A DNA stretch of 5,837 nucleotides from Bacteroidota bacterium (GTDB lineage: Bacteria; Bacteroidota; Bacteroidia; Bacteroidales; JADFUO01). Below are positions 1 to 5,837 of this stretch, piece by piece. The translations under genes and the position numbers were made by a program. Below the pieces are notes generated by a model. The model was not told where the DNA came from and did not search any database. It worked only from the letters and a program-made list of their open reading frames with translations. The stretch's first letter is position 1. Every line of letters starts with the position of its first letter. The stretch spans positions 1 through 5,837 of the forward strand of contig JAUWKH010000116.1 in NCBI GenBank assembly GCA_030614305.1, written 5' to 3'.

Positions 1-470
1 ACAGACATTACAGAACAAAAATTTACAGAGGCACTGGTAACTATGCCGACAATGCCATTTGAGCAAATAACACCCATATCGGCTTTAATTCCATGTTTTG
101 TGCCTTTGTTGAGCATCATATAATTGATTCTTTTATTTGTAGAGTTGTTTATTACCCTGGCACTTATGTATTTGTAAAGAGTATCTTTATATAGAAAGCT
201 TGTATCTGTTTTAATAAAAGATTTTTCCGATAACGAATGTAACAGGGCATTCTCTTCGGCTAATTCTTTGTTAACATATTTAAGTGAAAAATATTCTGAA
301 ATACTATTATATGTATTTAATATTGAACCTGTAAAATGATTAGTAGAATTTAATATCACGGAATTGTGATAGTAGTTATTATTAATAATGAGTGAAAATG
401 CAAATACTTCAAGCAGGATAAATAACAGGATAAAATAATGTCTCAGCAGAAATGCAAGCAAGTGTCGCAT
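1..470 (-). CDS. mreC: Rod shape-determining protein MreC (5' part; C-terminus off the left edge)
   Basis: MreC is a bitopic inner-membrane protein of the elongasome. Its periplasmic part scaffolds peptidoglycan synthases along the cell cylinder, working with MreB, MreD, PBP2 and RodA. I translated this partial gene by hand: 156 complete codons run from the ATG at 470 to the window edge without a stop. Residues 1-10 are a short basic cytoplasmic tail, about 11-30 a single hydrophobic membrane segment (YFILLFILLEVFAFSLII), and about 55-82 a hydrophilic, Glu/Leu-rich stretch fitting the family's coiled coil. Residues 116-143 hold the best family signature, the start of the first beta domain: NYMMLNKGTKHGIKADMGV followed by SNGIVGIV. 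The family is usually about 270-300 residues, so roughly half is missing. It starts 12 bases after the mreB stop, without a clear Shine-Dalgarno sequence. Position next to mreB supports the call. MreC is poorly conserved, but the signature plus context makes another identity unlikely. Confidence 0.94.
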   Translation of the reverse strand, partial: MRHLLAFLLRHYFILLFILLEVFAFSLIINNNYYHNSVILNSTNHFTGSILNTYNSISEYFSLKYVNKELAEENALLHSLSEKSFIKTDTSFLYKDTLYKYISARVINNSTNKRINYMMLNKGTKHGIKADMGVICSNGIVGIVTSASVNFCSVMS

Positions 471-472
471 AA

Positions 473-484
473 AGATTATAATCT
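473..484. repeat. 12-bp perfect palindrome at the mreB/mreC junction
   Basis: The bases AGATTATAATCT read identically on both strands. They cover the end of the mreB stop codon and most of the 12-base gap before the mreC ATG. With no loop it would be a poor RNA hairpin. In DNA this AT-rich, a few palindromes of this length are expected by chance in a window this size, so a role as protein site or translation-coupling element is only a possibility. Confidence 0.3.
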
Positions 485-1505
485 ATTTTATTAAGAAAGT
501 AAATTTATCAAAATTCTTAAGAGCAATTCCCGTACCACGTGCAACAGCTCTTAAAGGGTCTTCGGCAAGGTGGACAGGTAATTTAGTTTTTAGGTGGATT
601 CTTTGTTCAAGACCACGCAACAATGAACTTCCACCGGCAAGGTAAATTCCTGTTCTGTAAATATCAGCAGATAGTTCGGGCGGTGTCATTTCAAGGGCGT
701 TTAAAATAGCTGCTTCAATTTTAGATATGGATTTATCCAGTGCGTGTGCGATTTCAACATAATTCACAATTATTTCTTTGGGGATTCCCGTTAACATATC
801 TCTTCCGTGAACTGCATAATCATCAGGTGGATTATCTATTTCTGACATTGCGGCACCAACTTCAATTTTAATTCTTTCTCCGGTTCGTTCCCCAATAATG
901 ATATTATGTTGTTTTCTCATGTATTCAATGATATCAACAGTAAAATCATCACCTGCAATACGAATGGATTTATTGTTAACAATTCCGCCAAGAGCAATGA
1001 CCGCAATTTCACAAGTTCCCCCGCCAATGTCAACAACCATGTTTCCGGTTGGTTCCAGAACATCAATTCCTATTCCAATGGCTGCTGCCATTGGTTCGTG
1101 AATTAACTTAACATCTTTGGCACCGGCTTGCTCAGCAGAATCTTTAACAGCTCTTTCTTCAACCTCGGTAATACCCGAAGGAATGCAAATAACCATTTTT
1201 AAAGCAGGTGGAAACCAGGATCGTTTATTTTCAGTCATCTTGATCATTTCCCTTATCATATATTCGGCAGACTGGAAATCGGAAATTACGCCATCTTTCA
1301 AAGGACGGATGGTTTTAATGTTTTCATGGGTCTTACCATGCATCATCATAGCCTTTTTACCAACAGCGATGATTTTTCCCGTATTTCTTTCAAGTGCAAT
1401 TATTGAAGGTTCGTCAACAACAACCTTATCATTATATATAATAATTGTGTTTGAAGTTCCTAAATCAATAGCTAATTCCTTAGTTAAAAATGAAAATAAC
1501 CCCAT
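483..1505 (-). CDS. mreB: Rod shape-determining protein MreB (actin-like cytoskeletal ATPase)
   Basis: MreB polymerises on the inner face of the cytoplasmic membrane and steers the elongasome that inserts new peptidoglycan in the side wall. The 340-residue product is full length for the family (about 335-350). The actin-fold nucleotide site is intact: phosphate-1 loop DLGTSNT at 14-20, the conserved IHEPMAAAIG at 135-144 with the presumed catalytic Glu137, phosphate-2 loop DIGGGTCEIAVI at 159-170, and the adenosine-binding loop LAGGSSLLRGL at 289-299. The N-terminus MGLFSFLTKELAIDLGT has the short hydrophobic lead-in typical of membrane-associated MreB, supporting the ATG at 1505. It lies 37 bases after the purH stop and 12 bases before mreC on the same strand, so it is probably the middle gene of a transcript starting at or upstream of purH. 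No strong Shine-Dalgarno sequence precedes it. FtsA and DnaK are distant relatives, but the loops and neighbours identify MreB. Confidence 0.98.
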   Translation of the reverse strand: MGLFSFLTKELAIDLGTSNTIIIYNDKVVVDEPSIIALERNTGKIIAVGKKAMMMHGKTHENIKTIRPLKDGVISDFQSAEYMIREMIKMTENKRSWFPPALKMVICIPSGITEVEERAVKDSAEQAGAKDVKLIHEPMAAAIGIGIDVLEPTGNMVVDIGGGTCEIAVIALGGIVNNKSIRIAGDDFTVDIIEYMRKQHNIIIGERTGERIKIEVGAAMSEIDNPPDDYAVHGRDMLTGIPKEIIVNYVEIAHALDKSISKIEAAILNALEMTPPELSADIYRTGIYLAGGSSLLRGLEQRIHLKTKLPVHLAEDPLRAVARGTGIALKNFDKFTFLIK

Positions 1506-1542
1506 ATTGTAAAAGATTTAAATGGATTATATTAATAAAAAT

Positions 1543-3057
1543 TTAATGTTTAAAATGTCTGGTTCCCGTAAAAACCATTGACATGTTATTATTATCGCAA
1601 AACTCAATAGAGTCTTTATCCCTGATTGATCCGCCAGGCTGGATAACTGCTGTAATTCCGGCATTATGTGCAATTTCAACCGAATCCGCAAAAGGGAAAA
1701 ATGCATCTGAAGCCATTACAGCACCGCCCAATTCAAATCCAAAACTGTTAGCTTTAGCAATAGCTTGTTTCAGTGCATCAACCCTTGATGTTTGACCAAC
1801 ACCACTTGCAATCAATTGTTTATTTTTTGCCAAAACAATAGTATTTGATTTTGTATGCTTTACAATTATATTGGCAAAAATCAGATCTTCCTTTTCTTTT
1901 TCAGTTGGTTCAATTTTAGTAACGGTTTTTAAGTCATCAACAGTTTCGGTTATTAAATCTTTATTCTGTTCAACTACACCGTTTAAAATTGACCTGAATT
2001 GTTTATCCTGAAAATCAAACGATAATTTTTGCAAAATTATTCTATTTTTCTTTGATTTTAGCAATTCAAGTGCAAAATTATTATATCCGGGGGCTAATAT
2101 TATTTCAAAGAATAATTTATTGATTTCAGCGGCTGTTTCCTCATCAACAATTTTATTAGTAATTAAAACACCACCAAATGCAGAAACAGGGTCTCCTGCT
2201 AATGCATCCTTCCATGCTTTAAAAAGAATGGGCCTGCTTGCCAGACCGCACGCATTATTATGTTTTAAGATGGCAAAAGTGGTTTCATCAAATTCATTAA
2301 TTAAGTTTATAGCAGCGTCCAGATCAACAAGATTATTGTATGAAATTGCTTTACCGTGCAATTGTTTAAAAACATTATTCAGGTTGCCATAAAATATACC
2401 TTCCTGATGAGGATTTTCACCATATCTTAAAATATTTGAGGAAAGAATGCTGTGTTTAAAGGATTTAATTTGATCATTATTAAAGTAGTTGAAAATGATA
2501 GTATCGTAATGTGATGATACATTAAACGCGTGAGCAGCAAATAATTTCCTGTCTTCAATAGAGGTATAAGCATTTTTTTCTTTCAACAGATTAATCAAAT
2601 CATCATAATTTTTTGAAGATGGAACAACCAAAACATCATTAAAATTTTTTGCTGCAGCACGTATCAAAGAAATACCACCAATATCAATTTTTTCGATGAT
2701 TTCCTGTTCTTTGTTGCTGCTTGCCAGGGTTTCTTCAAACGGATAAAGGTCAACAATTACAAGATCAATTTCAGGAATTTCAAATTTCTTGATTTCTTGA
2801 TTATCGTTTTTATTATCTCTGCGGCAAAGAATCCCTCCAAAAATTTTTGGATGAAGGGTTTTAACACGGCCTCCTAAAATTGAGGGATAAGAAGTTATAG
2901 ATTCGACACGAGTTGCTTTAATTCCGAGGTTTTCAATAAAATCGAAGGTGCCACCGGTTGAGTAAATATTAATATTTAATTCATTAAGAAGTGATACAAT
3001 TTTTTCAAGACCATCTTTATAGTAAACGGAAATCAAGGCATTTTTTATTTTTTTCAA
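1543..3057 (-). CDS. purH: Bifunctional AICAR formyltransferase / IMP cyclohydrolase PurH
   Basis: PurH performs the last two steps of de novo IMP synthesis in the cytosol: formyl transfer from 10-formyltetrahydrofolate to AICAR, then ring closure of FAICAR to IMP. The 504 residues match the bacterial length of about 505-530. The N-terminal MGS-like cyclohydrolase domain (about 1-145) shows STGGT at 33-37 and GGRVKTLHPKIFGGIL at 62-77. The transformylase domain shows RYGENPHQ at 211-218, KHNNACG at 265-271 with the catalytic Lys265-His266 pair, DPVSAFGG at 289-296, SDAFFPFADSVE at 450-461 and the usual terminus FTGTRHFKH. The start is TTG at 3057: the upstream in-frame stop lies at 3091-3093 with no ATG between, and the first internal Met is residue 448, so no ATG start can give a full enzyme. 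No Shine-Dalgarno sequence is evident; the codons after the start are A-rich. It leads the purH-mreB-mreC block and faces the permease gene across a 147-base spacer. Confidence 0.98.
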   Translation of the reverse strand: MKKIKNALISVYYKDGLEKIVSLLNELNINIYSTGGTFDFIENLGIKATRVESITSYPSILGGRVKTLHPKIFGGILCRRDNKNDNQEIKKFEIPEIDLVIVDLYPFEETLASSNKEQEIIEKIDIGGISLIRAAAKNFNDVLVVPSSKNYDDLINLLKEKNAYTSIEDRKLFAAHAFNVSSHYDTIIFNYFNNDQIKSFKHSILSSNILRYGENPHQEGIFYGNLNNVFKQLHGKAISYNNLVDLDAAINLINEFDETTFAILKHNNACGLASRPILFKAWKDALAGDPVSAFGGVLITNKIVDEETAAEINKLFFEIILAPGYNNFALELLKSKKNRIILQKLSFDFQDKQFRSILNGVVEQNKDLITETVDDLKTVTKIEPTEKEKEDLIFANIIVKHTKSNTIVLAKNKQLIASGVGQTSRVDALKQAIAKANSFGFELGGAVMASDAFFPFADSVEIAHNAGITAVIQPGGSIRDKDSIEFCDNNNMSMVFTGTRHFKH

Positions 3058-3150
3058 AGAATAGGAATTTAATTTATAACCAAAACAAGATTATCGGTAT
3101 AATTTGCAATTTTATTAAAAATCAAAATAAGAAACAATATATTTTATATA

Positions 3151-3175
3151 AAAATTAAGTAATTATATTAATTTT
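3151..3175. repeat. AT-only inverted repeat in the divergent spacer
   Basis: AAAATTAA at 3151-3158 is repeated in inverted form as TTAATTTT at 3168-3175, with a 9-base spacer. It lies 30 bases upstream of the permease start, where an operator could sit. Both arms contain only A and T and the region is low in complexity, so chance is a good explanation. A transcription terminator is unlikely: the stem has no G or C and no gene ends here. Confidence 0.25.
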
Positions 3176-3189
3176 ACTTTTTATTAATC

Positions 3190-3197
3190 AGAAGAGG
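3190..3197 (+). promoter_or_regulatory. Ribosome binding site of the ABC permease gene
   Basis: The purine run AGAAGAGG ends 7 bases before the ATG at 3205, in an otherwise AT-rich leader. It favours this ATG over the in-frame Met at residue 7 (3223). Confidence 0.6.
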
Positions 3198-3204
3198 TTA
3201 TAAA

Positions 3205-4449
3205 ATGATTTTTATAAAATTAATGAAGGAGAGCTTTATTTTTGCTTTTCATGAAATAATTGTTAATAAAACCCGAACCATACTTTCTCTACTTGGTATT
3301 ACCATAGGAATTTTTTCAATAATTTCTGTATTTACAGTTTTTGATTCAATGGAAAATTCAATAAGAAAAAGCATTGATTCACTTGGTGACAATGTGTTAT
3401 TTGTTCAGAAATGGCCATGGGCAATGGGTGGGGATTATCCCTGGTGGAAATATTGGCAACGACCCGAACCCAGCATTAATGACCTGAATGAAATTCAGAA
3501 AAGAAGCCAGGCATCAGAATCAAGTGCTTTTATGATTGGGGTTAGCAAAAATGTTAAATATGAAAATAATAATATTGAGAATGTAAGTATTATTGGCGTA
3601 TCACATAATTATAATATAGTAATGCCGTTTGATTTAAGCGAAGGAAGATATTTTACGCAAATTGAATCGGTAGGCGGGAGAAATGTTGCAATTATCGGAA
3701 GTGAAATAGCAACAAATCTTTTTAATAATATTGACCCGATAAATAAAAAAATTAAAATTTTCGGAAGAAAACTTAATGTTATCGGTGTAATGAAAAAAGA
3801 AGGCGAAGACATGTTTGGTAATACATCTGATGATCAGGTAATAATACCTGTAAATTTTGCAAGAAATGTTTTGGATATCAGGAGTATTGGTTCAACAATT
3901 GTTGTAAGAGCAAGACCCATGGTTTCTAATGAAGAATTAACGGATGAATTAACCGGCATAATGCGCTCAATACACAAGCTTAAACCTTCGGCGGAAGATG
4001 ATTTTGCAATTAATGAAACAGATATTATCTCAAAGGGCTTTGATGATTTATTTGGTGTGATTGCTATCGTTGGCTGGATAATCGGTGGGTTTTCTTTATT
4101 AGTAGGGGGTTTTGGTATTGCCAACATTATGTTTGTTTCGGTAAAAGAGCGAACCAGCCAGATAGGTGTTCAGAAATCGCTTGGTGCAAAAAAATATTTT
4201 ATTTTATTACAATTTTTATATGAAGCAATCTTTCTTTCCCTGTTTGGAGGAATTATTGGCTTGTTAATTATCTTAATTATTGTTTTAATAGTTAATTCTC
4301 AGGACTTTGCTTTAAAATTAGTTCTCACAGAAGGAAATATATTAATTGGACTTTTGGTTTCCGCATTTATTGGATTGATATCCGGTTTTATTCCAGCATA
4401 TACTGCTTCAAGGTTAAACCCGGTAGAAGCTATGAGAACAACCTTTTAA
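3205..4449 (+). CDS. ABC transporter permease, MacB/FtsX type, no ATPase gene adjacent
   Basis: This 414-residue inner-membrane protein has the MacB-like permease layout. One membrane helix (about 26-46, TILSLLGITIGIFSIISVF) is followed by a large extracytoplasmic MacB-type domain (about 50-280) and three C-terminal helices (about 284-308, 338-364, 377-400) forming the FtsX domain. Between helices 2 and 3, the cytoplasmic segment VKERTSQIGVQKSLGAKK (313-330) is the usual site of contact with the ATPase; the ending AYTASRLNPVEAMRT is also typical. The family does not pump substrates through a channel; known members (MacB, LolCE, FtsX) transmit ATPase-driven motion across the membrane. The substrate here cannot be told. 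No Walker A/B domain is fused or adjacent within the window, so the ATPase must be elsewhere or beyond the edge. A cluster of Trp/Tyr occupies residues 70-84 at the start of the extracytoplasmic domain. The gene starts a plus-strand block and is followed after 43 bases by recJ. Confidence 0.95.
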   Translation: MIFIKLMKESFIFAFHEIIVNKTRTILSLLGITIGIFSIISVFTVFDSMENSIRKSIDSLGDNVLFVQKWPWAMGGDYPWWKYWQRPEPSINDLNEIQKRSQASESSAFMIGVSKNVKYENNNIENVSIIGVSHNYNIVMPFDLSEGRYFTQIESVGGRNVAIIGSEIATNLFNNIDPINKKIKIFGRKLNVIGVMKKEGEDMFGNTSDDQVIIPVNFARNVLDIRSIGSTIVVRARPMVSNEELTDELTGIMRSIHKLKPSAEDDFAINETDIISKGFDDLFGVIAIVGWIIGGFSLLVGGFGIANIMFVSVKERTSQIGVQKSLGAKKYFILLQFLYEAIFLSLFGGIIGLLIILIIVLIVNSQDFALKLVLTEGNILIGLLVSAFIGLISGFIPAYTASRLNPVEAMRTTF

Positions 4450-4477
4450 GAATATTTTAAAAATAAATTAAATCGTA

Positions 4478-4484
4478 AGAAGGA
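4478..4484 (+). promoter_or_regulatory. Ribosome binding site of recJ
   Basis: AGAAGGA lies 8 bases before the ATG at 4493 and is the closest match to a canonical Shine-Dalgarno sequence in the window. An in-frame TGA sits directly before this ATG (4490-4492), which excludes any longer start. Confidence 0.7.
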
Positions 4485-4492
4485 TTATTTGA

Positions 4493-5837
4493 ATGGAAAA
4501 ACATTGGTTTATAAAGGAAAAGGGTGATGCAAAGACGGTTAAAAATTTAGCTGAAAAATTAAATATAAATAATCATTTATCAAATTTATTGGTTCAGAGA
4601 GGTATTACAGATTTTGAAGGAGCAAAATATTTTTTCAGACCAAAACTTTCAGATATCCATGATCCATTTTTAATGAAGGATATGGATAAGGCTATACAAA
4701 GAATAAAAAATGCAATAAAAAATAACGAAAAAATTCTTGTTTACGGCGATTATGATGTGGATGGAACTACGGCTGTGGCAACAGTTTATTTATATTTGAA
4801 AAACATATATTCCAATGTTGAATTTTATATTCCCAACAGGGATACAGAAGGTTATGGAATTTCCATTCAGGGAATAGATTTTGCTGAAAAAAATAATTTT
4901 TCGCTTGTAATTGCATTGGATTGTGGAATAAAAGCAGTTGAAAAAATTGAGTATGCAAAAAACAAAAAAGTTGATTTTATAATTTGCGACCATCACCGCC
5001 CGGGAAATAAAATACCGGATGCTTATGCTGTTTTAGACCCTAAAAGAGAAGATTGTAACTATCCTTATAAAGAATTATCGGGTTGTGGGGTGGGTTTTAA
5101 ACTTATACAGGCATTTAATCAAAAGACTGGTGAATCATTTGAAAATCTTAAGAAATACCTTGATCTTGTTGTGACGAGCATTGCGTCGGATATTGTTCCG
5201 GTAACCGGAGAAAACAGGATATTGGCTTTTTACGGTTTAAAAATTCTAAATTCAAATCCCCGCCCAGGAATTGAAGCGATTTTAAAATATAGTAATGTTA
5301 TAAGAAAAAAAACGGAAATAAATACAGAGATTATATTTAATAAGGAATTAATTATTAATGATCTTGTGTTTTTAGTAGGACCAAGAATAAATGCTGCCGG
5401 AAGGATTGAAAGTGCCAATGATTCTGTAAAATTATTAATTTCTGAGGACATTGGTTCTGCTGAGCGGGTAGCAGAACAAATAAATACTTTAAATACGGAG
5501 CGTCGTAACCTTGATACTCAAACAACACAACAAGCCCTTGACATGATTGGTAGTAATGAAAAACTAAAAAATGGTAAAACTACCGTTGTTTTTGATTCAG
5601 ACTGGCATAAAGGAGTTATTGGTATTGTTGCTTCAAGGCTTACTGAAACCTATTATCGCCCGACTATTGTTTTAACAAAATCTAATGATTTGATTACAGG
5701 CTCGGCGCGCTCAGTAAAGGATTTTGATATTTATGATGCTGTTGATGCATGTAGCGATTTACTTGAACATTTCGGAGGCCACAAATACGCTGCGGGTTTA
5801 TCGCTTAAAGAGGAAAACCTGAATGCTTTTCAGGAGC
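4493..5837 (+). CDS. recJ: Single-stranded-DNA-specific exonuclease RecJ (C-terminus off the right edge)
   Basis: RecJ is a cytosolic, metal-dependent 5'-3' exonuclease that degrades single-stranded DNA in recombinational repair, mismatch repair and processing of stalled forks. I translated 448 codons by hand from the ATG at 4493 to the window end, with no stop or frameshift. The DHH domain is intact: YGDYDVDGTTA at 84-94 (metal-binding Asp86, Asp88, Asp90), ALDCGI at 141-146, the name-giving DHH at 166-168, and SIASDIVPV at 229-237 (Asp233). GPRINAAGRI at 296-305 follows. The DHHA1 domain shows FDSDWHKGVIGIVASRL at 367-383, GSARS at 403-407 and HFGGHKYAAGL at 427-437. RecJ is usually about 560-580 residues, so roughly the last 120, including the OB-type DNA-binding part, lie beyond the edge. 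GdpP-type DHH phosphodiesterases are excluded by the GPRINAAGR motif and the absence of membrane or GGDEF-like segments. The 43-base gap after the permease contains no visible terminator, so co-transcription is possible. Confidence 0.98.
   Translation, partial: MEKHWFIKEKGDAKTVKNLAEKLNINNHLSNLLVQRGITDFEGAKYFFRPKLSDIHDPFLMKDMDKAIQRIKNAIKNNEKILVYGDYDVDGTTAVATVYLYLKNIYSNVEFYIPNRDTEGYGISIQGIDFAEKNNFSLVIALDCGIKAVEKIEYAKNKKVDFIICDHHRPGNKIPDAYAVLDPKREDCNYPYKELSGCGVGFKLIQAFNQKTGESFENLKKYLDLVVTSIASDIVPVTGENRILAFYGLKILNSNPRPGIEAILKYSNVIRKKTEINTEIIFNKELIINDLVFLVGPRINAAGRIESANDSVKLLISEDIGSAERVAEQINTLNTERRNLDTQTTQQALDMIGSNEKLKNGKTTVVFDSDWHKGVIGIVASRLTETYYRPTIVLTKSNDLITGSARSVKDFDIYDAVDACSDLLEHFGGHKYAAGLSLKEENLNAFQE

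Larger units (their letters stand above)
3058..3204. promoter_or_regulatory. Divergent intergenic region between purH and the ABC permease gene
   Basis: This 147-base, very AT-rich spacer separates the TTG start of purH from the ATG of the permease, so promoters for both blocks are expected here by position. I searched both strands for the Bacteroidota primary sigma pattern (TAnnTTTG about 20 bases after a TTG-containing box). I found only one-mismatch cores on the purH strand, for example TAATCTTG (complement of 3086-3093) and TTATTTTG (complement of 3123-3130), neither with a properly spaced -33 box. A TATAAT lies on the plus strand at 3098-3103, without a -35 partner. I see no riboswitch or purine-regulator site. 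The regulatory call rests on layout alone. Confidence 0.5.

Noticed and set aside
1117..1512. 131-codon open frame on the plus strand opposite mreB
   Set aside because: It lies wholly antisense to the conserved 5' part of mreB, has no ribosome binding site or recognisable domain, and is explained by the codon pattern of mreB.
2120..2392. 90-codon open frame on the plus strand opposite purH
   Set aside because: It is antisense to the conserved transformylase domain of purH, with no family features; a shadow frame.
3098..3103. TATAAT as a sigma70-type -10 box for the permease
   Set aside because: There is no -35 partner at the right spacing, it lies about 100 bases from the start codon, and Bacteroidota use a different promoter consensus.
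3834..4127. 97-codon minus-strand open frame inside the permease gene
   Set aside because: It is antisense to a well-conserved membrane protein gene. Its Pro/Ser/Ile-rich composition is typical of the reverse complement of such genes.
4450..4492. Possible terminator between the permease gene and recJ (AT-rich near-palindrome around TATTTTAAAAATA)
   Set aside because: The arms are short, contain no G or C and have no stable loop; the gap is better read as a leader carrying the recJ ribosome binding site.
5230..5451. 73-codon minus-strand open frame inside recJ, with a hydrophobic stretch
   Set aside because: It lies opposite intact recJ coding sequence, including the GPRINAAGRI motif; the hydrophobicity comes from reading AT-rich codons backwards.
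1..5837. A novel defence system, mobile element, CRISPR array or RNA gene
   Set aside because: All five genes are recognised core families in tight, conserved-looking order. I saw no direct repeats, transposase, integrase, tRNA-like or rRNA-like sequence, and no abrupt change in base composition.

Overview
This AT-rich window carries five protein genes in two divergent blocks. It looks like ordinary chromosomal core sequence from a member of the Bacteroidota. The evidence for that lineage is the gene order purH-mreB-mreC on one strand, the lineage-typical variant KHNNACGLASR in the PurH active site, the style of the MreC N-terminus, and translation starts that mostly lack a strong Shine-Dalgarno sequence. 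The lineage call is inference from remembered family patterns, not from a search.

Left block, minus strand, read from right to left: purH (3057 to 1543, bifunctional AICAR transformylase/IMP cyclohydrolase, complete, TTG start), mreB (1505 to 483, actin-like rod-shape protein, complete) and mreC (470 to beyond position 1, rod-shape scaffold, only its first 156 codons present). The gaps are 37 and 12 bases, so the three genes are probably one transcript. It would begin with the last two steps of de novo IMP synthesis and run into the elongasome genes; mreD, a class B PBP2 and rodA would be expected beyond the left edge.

Right block, plus strand: a MacB/FtsX-type ABC transporter permease (3205 to 4449, complete, no ATPase gene beside it), then recJ (4493 to beyond 5837, single-strand-specific 5'-3' exonuclease, first 448 codons present, C-terminus cut off). 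Both have recognisable purine-rich ribosome binding sites. They are 43 bases apart and may be co-transcribed.

The blocks are separated by a 147-base divergent spacer (3058 to 3204), which must hold the promoters of both unless transcription enters otherwise. I found no convincing match to the Bacteroidota -7/-33 promoter there, only one AT-only inverted repeat. There are no RNA genes, mobile elements, CRISPR arrays or gene-free stretches over 300 bases. I see no previously undescribed system. The most interesting points are the permease with a tryptophan-rich extracytoplasmic motif and no ATPase gene beside it, the non-ATG start of purH, and the coupling of purine synthesis to cell-shape genes.
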